Shown: positions 1-6,539 of the stretch, in pieces
Position numbering within the stretch: the stretch's first letter is position 1
Layout of the letters: each line of letters starts with the position of its first letter
Position numbers and translations under genes: made by a program
Notes under the pieces: model-generated
The model's database searches: none
What the model was told of the DNA's origin: nothing
What the model saw: the letters and a program-made list of their open reading frames with translations, nothing else
NCBI GenBank assembly: GCA_001799975.1
Contig: MGUQ01000113.1
Location: 5,493 to 12,874, forward strand
DNA: 7,382 nucleotides
Source of the DNA: Elusimicrobia bacterium RIFCSPLOWO2_01_FULL_54_10
Lineage (GTDB): Bacteria; Elusimicrobiota; Elusimicrobia; 2-02-FULL-39-32
Reading direction: 5' to 3'

Positions 1-1
1 C

Positions 2-172
2 GCCATGGCTGAGCTCAAGAAAAACCCCGCCAAAGATGTGGTTTTGAAATCCGGAGATTTGGTGATCGTCCCGGAAAAAAACTCCCTCAAAGACAAAATA
101 TTCAACGGTAAAGTCGTTCCCTGGGCCACGTTTTTCATCAGCATGGGCCTGGTGCTCGCCCTTCTCATTTAG
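2..172 (+). CDS. Polysaccharide export protein, SLBB/Wza-like, C-terminal fragment
   Basis: The last 56 codons of a gene that begins left of the window are open up to a TAG at 170-172. The peptide carries NPAKDVVLKSGDLVIVPEK, which matches the ending of SLBB beta-grasp domains in outer-membrane polysaccharide export proteins, where a hydrophobic strand, a GD turn and a VPE ending recur. A short charged stretch follows, then a hydrophobic segment (VPWATFFISMGLVLALLI) that runs to the last residue and looks like a membrane anchor or the closing helix of a Wza-type pore. In that family the protein forms the outer-membrane exit for capsule or exopolysaccharide. The stop overlaps the start of the flippase-like gene by one base, so the two are probably co-translated. 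Only the tail is visible, so the family call rests on one motif plus the context. Confidence 0.6.
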   Translation, partial: AMAELKKNPAKDVVLKSGDLVIVPEKNSLKDKIFNGKVVPWATFFISMGLVLALLI

Positions 173-1149
173 TGGCAAAACTTCTTCTCCGCATCGTCAT
201 CCCGCTTTTGATTTCCGCCCTGGCCCTCTGGGCCGCGGTGCGCAATGTGGAATGGGAAAAAGTGAAGGCCATTCTGCCGCAAGCGCGTCTGATGCCGTTT
301 TTTTGGGGATTTTTGGTGTCGATTGCGGCGTTTTATCTGCGGGGACTGCGCTGGCAAATTCTGCTCGCACCCTTTCAGAAGGTCAGCGTCTGGCCCCTCA
401 TCCGCTGGCAGGTGGGCGGCATTGTCATCAACAATCTTTTGCCCCTGCGGGCGGGTGAATTCGCCCGGGCCTATTGGGCGGGGCACAAAACAACAGTCTC
501 CAAGAGTTCCATTCTGGCCACGGTGGTGGTGGAGCGGGTTTGCGATGTGGCCACTCTGGCCGCCATCGCCCTGATTCTTCTGACAGTCATGGGAAAGTTC
601 AAAGGCAATGCGGCCATCATCATTTTTTTTGCGGCGGCGATTGCGGCATGGGGATTTTTAATTGTGCTTAAAAAAAAATCCACCGATCAAATTCTGGCTC
701 CGTTCCGGAAGTTTTTGCCGGACAAATTGACGCTCATGCTTGAAAATTTTGTCAATGGGCTGCATGTGCTCAAAGACGGCCGGGAAATCGCCAAACTAGC
801 TCTGCTCTCGCCCCTCACCTGGGCTTTGGACATTGCGGCTGTGGCCGTGGCGTCGCATGCGCTCGGGCTTGATCTTTCCTGGCCCCAGGCGGGGCTGGTG
901 ATGACCGGGCTCATCCTTGGGGTGATGATTCCGGCAGCCCCCGGGGCCGTGGGCACCTATGAAGCCGGCGGCGTGCAGGCCCTCTCCATGCTGGGATTCG
1001 ACCCGAGCGTGGCATTTTCTTTTGTGATGCTCCTGCATGTGTTCCAGATGGGAGCCATGTTTTTGATCGGCATTCCCGCTCTCATGATGGAAGGATTCAA
1101 CCCCAGGCAGATGTACCGGGAAATGGGCAGTTCTGCCGCGGGAAACTAG
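172..1149 (+). CDS. Flippase-like integral membrane protein (LPG synthase TM / UPF0104 family)
   Basis: This is a 325-residue protein with about eight hydrophobic segments, roughly at residues 5-23, 42-56, 80-90, 112-140, 145-166, 205-232, 238-262 and 282-305. The family signatures are visible: NNLLPLRAGEFARAYW at 87-102, ERVCDV at 121-126 and PAAPGAVGTYEAG at 254-266. These mark the transmembrane domain shared by lysylphosphatidylglycerol synthase (MprF) and YbhN-like proteins, often annotated as flippase-like. The cytoplasmic aminoacyl-transfer domain of MprF is absent, so lysyl-lipid synthesis is unlikely; a role in handling lipid or lipid-linked glycan at the inner membrane is an inference. 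GTG at 172 is chosen because it overlaps the upstream TAG (TAGTG) and gives a full N-terminal helix; no clear Shine-Dalgarno is seen, which fits coupling. The ATPase gene starts one base after the stop. Confidence 0.85.
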   Translation: MAKLLLRIVIPLLISALALWAAVRNVEWEKVKAILPQARLMPFFWGFLVSIAAFYLRGLRWQILLAPFQKVSVWPLIRWQVGGIVINNLLPLRAGEFARAYWAGHKTTVSKSSILATVVVERVCDVATLAAIALILLTVMGKFKGNAAIIIFFAAAIAAWGFLIVLKKKSTDQILAPFRKFLPDKLTLMLENFVNGLHVLKDGREIAKLALLSPLTWALDIAAVAVASHALGLDLSWPQAGLVMTGLILGVMIPAAPGAVGTYEAGGVQALSMLGFDPSVAFSFVMLLHVFQMGAMFLIGIPALMMEGFNPRQMYREMGSSAAGN

Positions 1150-1150
1150 C

Positions 1151-1951
1151 ATGTACCTGCAATTCTGGAACCTTAAAGAACGGCCGTTCGAAAACACCCC
1201 GGACCCTAAATTCCTTTATCATTCCGCCCAGCACGAAGAAGGCCTTTCGCGGCTGCTCTATGTGGTGCGTGAAGGCAAGGGGGCCGGCCTGCTCACGGGC
1301 ACCTACGGCTGCGGCAAGACCCTGCTGTCCCGCGCGCTCTCGCGCGAACTTGAAGGCGACATCTTCAAGGTGGCTTATATCACCAATCCGCGCCTCACGG
1401 ACACGGAAATGCTCAAAACCATCCTGCACCTCCTGGGCGGATCCCAAATTCCCCAGGGCAAGGGCGAGATCCTGATCGCCCTGGAAAAAATCCTTTCGTC
1501 CAACGCGCGCGACGGCAAAAAAACCGTGGTGGTGGTGGACGAGGCCCACGCCATCGAAGACCCGCTCCTGTTTGAAGAAATCCGCCTCCTGCTGAATTAC
1601 CAGACCGATGACAGCTTTCTGCTCACTCTCCTGCTCTTGGGCCAGGATGAGCTCAAAGACAAAGTGGCCCAGATCAAACAGCTGGACCAGCGCCTGGCCC
1701 TGCGTTTCCACCTTGCCGCCCTCCGGCAGGAGGAAGCCGCCGGCTATGTGAACCACCGCCTGGTCATCGCTGGCGCTAAAAATGAAATTTTCGATGAAGG
1801 CGCCCTGGCCATGGTCTTCCACCGGAGCGGGGGCATTCCGCGCCGCATCAACCAAATTTGCGACATGAGTTTGCTCACGGCCATGTCCCACAAAAGTTCC
1901 AAAGTCACCGAGCCCATGGTGCATGAAGCCGTGGAAAGCTTGGACAAATAG
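1151..1951 (+). CDS. ExeA/GspA-type AAA ATPase, compact form
   Basis: This 266-residue protein is almost entirely one AAA domain. It opens with MYLQFWNLKERPFENTPDPKF, the typical start of ExeA/GspA-like ATPases. Walker A is GTYGCGKT at 50-57 and Walker B is VVVVDEAHA at 126-134. A sensor-1 stretch LLLLGQDEL lies near 160-168, candidate arginine fingers at R181 and R185 in LDQRLALRF, and sensor 2 at GGIPRRIN, 227-234. All catalytic parts look intact. ExeA proper is about twice as long, with a membrane helix and a peptidoglycan-binding C-terminus that helps build type II secretion channels; neither is present here, so this one should be soluble and cytoplasmic. Similar short ATPases accompany exopolysaccharide and exosortase gene clusters. 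ATP hydrolysis is well supported; a role in assembling or powering glycan export is inferred from neighbours. A phage MuB-like role is less likely in this setting. Confidence 0.9.
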   Translation: MYLQFWNLKERPFENTPDPKFLYHSAQHEEGLSRLLYVVREGKGAGLLTGTYGCGKTLLSRALSRELEGDIFKVAYITNPRLTDTEMLKTILHLLGGSQIPQGKGEILIALEKILSSNARDGKKTVVVVDEAHAIEDPLLFEEIRLLLNYQTDDSFLLTLLLLGQDELKDKVAQIKQLDQRLALRFHLAALRQEEAAGYVNHRLVIAGAKNEIFDEGALAMVFHRSGGIPRRINQICDMSLLTAMSHKSSKVTEPMVHEAVESLDK

Positions 1952-1956
1952 AATAC

Positions 1957-1962
1957 GGAGGA
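1957..1962 (+). promoter_or_regulatory. Ribosome binding site deciding the start of the outer-membrane protein
   Basis: GGAGGA lies 8 bases before ATG 1971, in the 19-base gap after the ATPase gene. It selects 1971 over the upstream in-frame ATG at 1923. Confidence 0.8.
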
Positions 1963-1970
1963 ATCAAAAA

Positions 1971-2798
1971 ATGAAAAAATCATCCCTGGTTGTTTTTGCA
2001 GCGCTGGCTTTTTGGACGCTAGCCCATCCCCAAGCGTCCGAGGCAAGAATCTCCCTTTTCTTTCCCTGGATGTTTCAAGAGCGGCCGGCCACCCAAACGC
2101 ACGCGCTGGACCAGTCCGTTGGCTTTCAAACCGGCTGGAGCGGAGTTTCTCCCGCGGGAGGCAGCAACGATTCCACGCATATCTTGTTCCCTTATGAAAT
2201 TACCTACGGAGTCATGAAACAGCTGGAAGTGGGCGCTGGCTGGGGATTGCAATATCTGGACAGAAAAAATCAAAGCGATCAGTTCGGGATCATCGACCTT
2301 CAACTCGCCGCCAAATACCGCCTCTTTGACGCCGACCGCGTGAAACGGATGCCGGGACTGGATGTGGAGATGGGGTTTTCGTTCCCTACGGCCAGCTTTG
2401 AAAAAGGCCTGGGAACTGGCGCTTTTGGGATTCTCTTCGGGTGGGGCATGGTGCTTCCTTTGGATCCTCTCCGCATGCATGCCGGAATGGGATTCCGGCT
2501 GAACACCGAAAACTCAGATGATGTGCGCCTGGGCCATGTTTTTTCCTATAACGTGGGCGCCTCGCTTCCGATCAAGCAGGTTCACAAAGACTTCGCGGCC
2601 ATCGGGGAGTTGAAAGGATTTAACCATGGCAAAAGCAAATTCCGGGGCAACGCCGTCGGCTCCGCCTCCGATGAGCTTTACCTGGCCCCGGGAGCCTCTT
2701 TCAACCTGCCTCATAACCTGCGGATGCTGGGCCAGCTCCTCATCGGCTTGACCGGAGACAGCTCTGACGCCGGGTTTTCCTTCGAGCTTCAATTTTAG
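1971..2798 (+). CDS. Outer-membrane beta-barrel protein (putative transporter/porin-like)
   Basis: The protein is 275 residues from ATG 1971. That start follows GGAGGA (1957-1962) at 8 bases and gives a classic signal peptide: MKKS, a hydrophobic stretch, then a likely cleavage after ASEA near residue 25. An in-frame ATG at 1923 lies inside the ATPase gene and would bury the signal, so it is not used. The mature part is built of alternating hydrophobic and aromatic strands with short polar turns, for example YEITYGVMKQLEVGAGWGLQ and FGIIDLQLAAKYRLF. It ends in FSFELQF, and the terminal Phe is the usual signal for barrel insertion. The pattern recalls the Phenol_MetA_deg / OMP_b-brl group of outer-membrane proteins, whose substrates are mostly unknown. 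It sits 19 bases after the ATPase gene and is probably in the same operon, perhaps as an envelope component of the export module. Confidence 0.8.
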   Translation: MKKSSLVVFAALAFWTLAHPQASEARISLFFPWMFQERPATQTHALDQSVGFQTGWSGVSPAGGSNDSTHILFPYEITYGVMKQLEVGAGWGLQYLDRKNQSDQFGIIDLQLAAKYRLFDADRVKRMPGLDVEMGFSFPTASFEKGLGTGAFGILFGWGMVLPLDPLRMHAGMGFRLNTENSDDVRLGHVFSYNVGASLPIKQVHKDFAAIGELKGFNHGKSKFRGNAVGSASDELYLAPGASFNLPHNLRMLGQLLIGLTGDSSDAGFSFELQF

Positions 2799-2822
2799 TA
2801 GAATACTGAAATCCCTCACCGA

Positions 2823-2828
2823 AAGGAG
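2823..2828 (+). promoter_or_regulatory. Ribosome binding site for argF (GTG start)
   Basis: AAGGAG is placed 5 bases before GTG 2834. It supports the GTG as the true start; no ATG lies nearby in frame. Confidence 0.75.
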
Positions 2829-2833
2829 TTCTT

Positions 2834-3778
2834 GTGTCGTCTAAATCGAAGAAGGATTTAGTTTCTGTCTTGGATTTTTCCAAAGAGGAGATCGCCGACC
2901 TCTTTAAAGAAACCGCACGCCTGAAAAAAAAGGGTAAACCCGGAGGGGCCAAGTCCCTCACGGGCAAGACCCTGGCCCTGATCATGCAAAAGCCCTCCAC
3001 GCGCACCACCGTGTCCTTTGCGGCGGGCATGGCCCAGCTGGGGGGGACTCCTCTAATTCTAAATTCCCAGGACCTCCAGATCAAGCGGGGAGAATCCCTT
3101 CCGGATACCGCACGCACGCTCTCGCACTACGTGGACGGCATCATGATCCGGGCCAACAAGCACGAGGACATTGCCGAGATGGCCCGGCACGCAAACATTC
3201 CGGTGATCAACGGGCTCTCGGACAAAGAACATCCCTGCCAGATTCTCTCCGACATATTCACGATATTTGAAATGCGGGGCGGGAGAAAACTGGATGATAT
3301 CAAAGGCTTTAAAATTGCTTATGTGGGCGACGGAAACAATGTCGCCCATTCTCTGATCCTCGTTGCCGCCCTGCTGGGAATGGAGATTTCCGTGGGCTCG
3401 CCCAAAAATTACGAACCCGAGAAAGAATTTGTGCAGAAAGGGCTGGAGCTTGCCCGGATGAACGGCGGAAAAATTTATGTGGATGAGGATCCCGCCAAAG
3501 CCGCTTCAGGAGCGGACGTGATCTATACGGACGTGTGGGCCTCCATGGGAAAGGAAGAAGAAGGGGAAAACAGAAAACAAATTTTCAGGCCCTACCAGGT
3601 CAATGCAGCCCTGCTTGCCCAGGCCAAACCCACCGTCAAGATCATGCACTGCCTGCCCGCGCACAGGGGGGAAGAAATCACGGATGAAATGATTGAAGGC
3701 CCCAAATCCGTGATTTTTGAACAGGCCGGCAACCGCCTGCATTTGCAGAAGGCGATATTGTTGAAATTGTTGTCGTAG
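2834..3778 (+). CDS. argF: Ornithine carbamoyltransferase
   Basis: This cytoplasmic enzyme moves the carbamoyl group from carbamoyl phosphate to ornithine, giving citrulline in arginine synthesis. All 314 residues of a typical OTC are present. The carbamoyl-phosphate loop is STRTT at 55-59, with R106 in MIRANKHED and HPCQ at 133-136. The ornithine side has DVWASMG at 233-239 (the SMG loop) and HCLPAHRGEE at 272-281 with the catalytic Cys273. The SMG loop and the HCLP motif argue for OTC rather than aspartate carbamoyltransferase. GTG 2834 is used: AAGGAG at 2823-2828 precedes it by 5 bases. The gene follows the outer-membrane protein by 35 bases, a gap that holds a weak -10-like TAGAAT (2800-2805), so it may read through from the operon or have its own promoter. 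No other arginine gene is in view. It converges with the deacetylase gene across 10 bases, with no visible terminator hairpin. Confidence 0.96.
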   Translation: MSSKSKKDLVSVLDFSKEEIADLFKETARLKKKGKPGGAKSLTGKTLALIMQKPSTRTTVSFAAGMAQLGGTPLILNSQDLQIKRGESLPDTARTLSHYVDGIMIRANKHEDIAEMARHANIPVINGLSDKEHPCQILSDIFTIFEMRGGRKLDDIKGFKIAYVGDGNNVAHSLILVAALLGMEISVGSPKNYEPEKEFVQKGLELARMNGGKIYVDEDPAKAASGADVIYTDVWASMGKEEEGENRKQIFRPYQVNAALLAQAKPTVKIMHCLPAHRGEEITDEMIEGPKSVIFEQAGNRLHLQKAILLKLLS

Positions 3779-3788
3779 GGGTCAATCG

Positions 3789-4556
3789 TCAGGATTTTTT
3801 AAAGCGTTTTTGAAATTCGGCCCAATTTGGATACCACGGCTGGATTTTTTTCCAGAAACCGAAAAGCGACGTTGAAGGAAAAACCTGGACGCGCCGCAAC
3901 TCGAACAAATCTGCTTCCTGATTTAACGGCCCCGAATCCGTCGCAAGCCCGCACACATAGCCCGCTTCTCTCACCCCGCGCTTAATCCCGGAATCGAGCC
4001 TCCCGTAAGGGTAGCAGAACGCAATGTCTTTCCTCCACGTGAGCTCTTCCAGCCTGTCTCTGGAGCGGTCCAGTTCCTCCTTCACATTGTCAGGGTCCGA
4101 CTGCGTCACGTCAATGTGATTGGCCGTGTGGGAGCCGAACACAACGCCGGCGTCACGCATTTCCTTGATTTGGTCCTCTGTCAGCAGGGGCGATTCATGA
4201 ATTGCCCCTACAGGGAAATCCCACACATTTGTCTTCCCGATCAAATCCGTCACCAGGAAAATGTTGGCCGTGATCCCAAACTCTTTTAAGACAGGGAAAG
4301 CGTGCGTGTAGTTGTCCAAGTAGCCGTCGTCAAAGGTGACGGCCACGGACTTGGAGGGAATGTTTTTTTGAAGCTTAAGATAGGCTGCGATGTTCTGCAA
4401 GGAAAGCGCGGTGTAACCCAGGTTTTTAAGCAGCCTCATCTGGGCGCGGAATTTTTGGGGGGTGACGCACAGTGAGCGGAACTTGCCAAAGTCGGACTCC
4501 GGGCAAACCCGGTGGTAGCAAAGGATGGGCACCCAGGACGGGTTCATCCCACTCAT
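3789..4556 (-). CDS. Polysaccharide deacetylase (NodB homology, CE4 family)
   Basis: This 255-residue protein has the NodB fold motifs in order: VPILCYHRV at 9-17, TFDDGY at 74-79 with the presumed catalytic base D76 and metal ligand D77, SHTANH at 142-147 supplying metal ligands H143 and H147, and YPYGR at 182-186. The family removes N- or O-acetyl groups from amino-sugar polymers using a divalent metal. There is no signal peptide or membrane helix, so it may act on a cytoplasmic lipid-linked sugar or be kept inside; this is an inference. ATG 4556 overlaps the stop of the glycosyltransferase gene (ATGA, 4553-4556), so it is likely translated by coupling; a second ATG at 4547 is possible. Between the WD at 112-113 and LLTEDQI the protein carries GAIHESP, encoded by a palindrome, which looks like an insertion in a surface loop. 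The motifs on both sides stay intact. Confidence 0.92.
   Translation of the reverse strand: MSGMNPSWVPILCYHRVCPESDFGKFRSLCVTPQKFRAQMRLLKNLGYTALSLQNIAAYLKLQKNIPSKSVAVTFDDGYLDNYTHAFPVLKEFGITANIFLVTDLIGKTNVWDFPVGAIHESPLLTEDQIKEMRDAGVVFGSHTANHIDVTQSDPDNVKEELDRSRDRLEELTWRKDIAFCYPYGRLDSGIKRGVREAGYVCGLATDSGPLNQEADLFELRRVQVFPSTSLFGFWKKIQPWYPNWAEFQKRFKKS
4187..4208. repeat. 22-base near-perfect palindrome inside the deacetylase gene
   Basis: Arms GGGGC and GCCCC enclose a core ATTCATGAAT, with a single G/T-type mismatch pair in the arms. One more A/T pair extends it to 4186-4209. In the deacetylase frame it encodes residues 117-123, GAIHESP. Its symmetry is far beyond what the protein motif needs, and it lies in a loop between conserved blocks. 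This suggests a small dispersed palindromic repeat (REP or MITE-remnant type) that inserted without breaking the frame. No second copy was found in this window. Confidence 0.55.
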
Positions 4557-5620
4557 GACAGCGCTTTTTGGTAAACGCCCTCCAACTGCCGCGCCACGAG
4601 ATGGGAATCAAATTTTTCAAGGACCGTCTGCCGGCCCCACATGGAGAGTTTGTTCCAAAGCGCGTCATCTCCCAAAATCCGGGTGAAATCGCGGATCAAG
4701 CGGTCTTTCTGGCTCAAAAACAGGTTCCAGACGCCGCAGTCGCCGAAATTGGAATCAAATGCATCGTCAAAATTACTTTCAGTGAGGAGCCCGGGGGCGG
4801 AAGACTCCCCGATGGAAATGACGGGCTTGCCGCAGGCAAGGGCCTCCAGCGCCACCCGGCCCGCGCCCACCACAAGCGCGGTTTTTCTGTAAAGCGGCGT
4901 CAAATCCCCTGCAGGCCCATTGATTTCAACGGAATCCACCAGCCAGCCGCCGTTCAAGCCCCTCACCAGCTCCTGGTCCTTGATGGATGGCGCATCCGCG
5001 ACAATCTTGAACCTGGCGTCAGGAAAATCATTCAAAACCTGGCCGATGACTTTGTCGAGCAGGAACCGGAGAGCCTTGCCTTTCTGCCCGGAAAACCGCC
5101 CCACGTACAGGATGGTGCGGAAATCTCCGATTTTGCCGCCGGGGGCAAAGCGGTCCGTGTCGATGGCGTTGGGAATCATGCTGATCTTTTCCGCGGAAAT
5201 TTTAATGTCCTCCGCAAGGTACCGCTCAAGATAGGGGCACATGGCCACGGCCTCCCGCCCCAAGCAGGGGAATGCCCGAAACGCGAAAGTGTTGCGCCAG
5301 CGCCCATGCGCGGTGGTGACGAAGGGCGCATTGGAGAACCGGGCAATCAGGTTGGCCGCGCGGGAATGAGAATGCACCAGGTCCACTTTATCTTCTTCGA
5401 TGATGCGCCTCAAGGAACGGATGTTCTGAAGACGGCCCCAATAGCTGCGGTTCCCGCGGTGGATGGGCAGGGAATAAAACTGAAACCCGTGCGGCTCATG
5501 CAGGGCGTCGGAAACAAAAATGATCTCGTGCCCCAGGATCTTCAAAGCCCGGGCCAGCGTGAGCGCGTAAGTTTCCGCGCCTGTGACCTGAACCTGGGAA
5601 AGAAGCTGGAGGATCTTCAG
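4553..5620 (-). CDS. Glycosyltransferase family 4 (GT-B fold)
   Basis: From the proposed start the protein is 355 residues. The N-terminal half opens [26 protein letters not shown], the usual first strand and glycine loop of GT4 enzymes, followed by VDLVHSHS at 79-86 and FVTTAHGRW near 100-108. The C-terminal half has NAIDTDRF at 151-158, [12 protein letters not shown] at 170-181 and [12 protein letters not shown] at 257-268, where E259 belongs to the nucleotide-sugar binding EX7E-type region. The enzyme should be cytoplasmic or peripheral and transfer a sugar from a nucleotide donor; substrate unknown. A TTG at 5545 would remove the first strand and loop, so it is rejected. The only start-like codon that keeps them is CTG at 5618-5620, which overlaps the hisG stop (CTGA) just as an ATG would. 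No Shine-Dalgarno is visible, consistent with coupling. It lies between hisG and the deacetylase. Confidence 0.88.
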   Translation of the reverse strand: MKILQLLSQVQVTGAETYALTLARALKILGHEIIFVSDALHEPHGFQFYSLPIHRGNRSYWGRLQNIRSLRRIIEEDKVDLVHSHSRAANLIARFSNAPFVTTAHGRWRNTFAFRAFPCLGREAVAMCPYLERYLAEDIKISAEKISMIPNAIDTDRFAPGGKIGDFRTILYVGRFSGQKGKALRFLLDKVIGQVLNDFPDARFKIVADAPSIKDQELVRGLNGGWLVDSVEINGPAGDLTPLYRKTALVVGAGRVALEALACGKPVISIGESSAPGLLTESNFDDAFDSNFGDCGVWNLFLSQKDRLIRDFTRILGDDALWNKLSMWGRQTVLEKFDSHLVARQLEGVYQKALS

Positions 5621-6489
5621 GGGATGACTTTGTTGAGCGGATACTCGATGATGCCGGTTGCGCCGGCGCGCTTGAGCTGGGGAATGATTTTTTTCACCGT
5701 CTTTTCTTCAAGCACCACTTCAATGGCGATCCAGCCCTTGACGGAAAGGTGCGAAATGGTGGGCTTTTTGAGCGCGGGCAGAACGGAGGTGACTTTTTCC
5801 AGATTTTTCTCTTCCAGGTTCATCTTGAGCCCCACCATGCCTTCTGCGGCCAGAGCGCCCTGCAGCAGAATGGACAGGTTCTCGATTTTTTCACTTTTCC
5901 AGGGATCTTTCAACGCCTTGGCGTTGGCAATGAACCGCGTGGTGGATGAGAGGATTTCGGCCACGATCCGCAGCTTGTTGGCCCGCAAGGAGGAGCCCGT
6001 TTCCGTGAGCTCCACAATGGCGTCCACAAGATATCCCGCCTTGGCTTCTGTGGCGCCCCAGGAAAATTCCACGTCCGCTTTGACGCCGTTTTTGGAAAGG
6101 AAATTTTTGGTGATGTTGACCGCTTCAGTGGCGATTTTTTTGCCCGCCAGGTCTTTGACCGTTTTAAAGGACGAACCTTCAGGCACGGCCAGCACCCAGC
6201 GCACGGGCCGGAAACCTGTTTTGGCGTATTTCAGCTCACAGACTTCCTCCACCCTGGCTCCGGTTTCCATGATCCAGTCCAGCCCGGTGAGCCCCGCGTC
6301 AAACGTGCCGTCCTCCACATAGCGCGCCATTTCCTGGGAGCGCACCATCATGATGTCCAGCTCGTCGTCGTCGCTGGAGGGAAAATAGGAGCGGTCGCTG
6401 GCGTGAATGCGCACGCCGGCCTTCTTAAAAAGCTCCAAAGTGGATTCCTGCAGGCTTCCTTTTGGAATGCCTAATTTAAGTTTTTTCAA
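5617..6489 (-). CDS. hisG: ATP phosphoribosyltransferase, long form
   Basis: This catalyses the first, committed step of histidine synthesis, joining ATP and PRPP to give phosphoribosyl-ATP in the cytoplasm. The start [15 protein letters not shown] is typical. GLTGLDW lies at 66-72 and the PRPP-binding loop [14 protein letters not shown] at 156-169. Residues from about 215 to the end ([19 protein letters not shown]... and [15 protein letters not shown]) form the C-terminal regulatory domain, which in long-form HisG binds histidine for feedback inhibition. At 290 residues it is the HisZ-independent type. Two TTG starts are possible, 6495 and 6489. I choose 6489 because AGGTGG (6497-6502) sits 7 bases before it but only 1 before 6495; the difference is two residues. 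No other his gene is near, and the stop overlaps the glycosyltransferase start by 4 bases. An extended -10 promoter candidate lies upstream. Confidence 0.95.
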   Translation of the reverse strand: MKKLKLGIPKGSLQESTLELFKKAGVRIHASDRSYFPSSDDDELDIMMVRSQEMARYVEDGTFDAGLTGLDWIMETGARVEEVCELKYAKTGFRPVRWVLAVPEGSSFKTVKDLAGKKIATEAVNITKNFLSKNGVKADVEFSWGATEAKAGYLVDAIVELTETGSSLRANKLRIVAEILSSTTRFIANAKALKDPWKSEKIENLSILLQGALAAEGMVGLKMNLEEKNLEKVTSVLPALKKPTISHLSVKGWIAIEVVLEEKTVKKIIPQLKRAGATGIIEYPLNKVIP

Positions 6490-6496
6490 GCGCAAA

Positions 6497-6502
6497 CCAC
6501 CT
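6497..6502 (-). promoter_or_regulatory. Ribosome binding site for hisG
   Basis: On the minus strand the sequence reads AAAAGGTGG before the start. The AGGTGG core is 7 bases from TTG 6489 and 1 base from TTG 6495, so it favours the shorter start. Confidence 0.6.
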
Positions 6503-6527
6503 TTTGTAAAGTGTACATGGAGGTGAA

Positions 6528-6536
6528 ATTATATCA
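6528..6536 (-). promoter_or_regulatory. Extended -10 promoter candidate for the hisG operon
   Basis: The minus strand reads TGATATAAT, a perfect TGnTATAAT extended -10 element, in the 50-base gap between the TPR gene stop and hisG. No good -35 is seen at 17 bases upstream (the position falls in the TPR gene and reads ACTCGC), but extended -10 promoters often do without one. Transcription would start near 6521, leaving a leader of about 30 bases before hisG. Confidence 0.45.
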
Positions 6537-6539
6537 ATT

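Noticed and set aside
452..467. Palindrome-like CGGGTGAATTCGCCCG in the flippase-like gene, similar in style to the one in the deacetylase
   Set aside because: It encodes part of the conserved AGEFAR motif of the family, so the protein explains it; shorter, with one mismatch.
1097..1924. A 275-codon open frame on the minus strand opposite the AAA ATPase gene
   Set aside because: It mirrors the ATPase frame, is rich in His/Gln/Gly/Phe as antisense frames are, and shows no family motif.
3779..3788. Bidirectional terminator between the convergent argF and deacetylase genes
   Set aside because: Only 10 bases separate the stops and no GC-rich hairpin with a T run can be drawn in or beside them.
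4568..6322. A 584-codon open frame on the plus strand opposite the glycosyltransferase and hisG
   Set aside because: It lies antisense to two genes with clear catalytic motifs, has low-complexity composition with no recognisable domain, and has no ribosome site. It is a by-product of codon bias.
6362..6373. Four TCG repeats in hisG
   Set aside because: They encode the acidic DDDE stretch of HisG and are too short to suggest phase variation.
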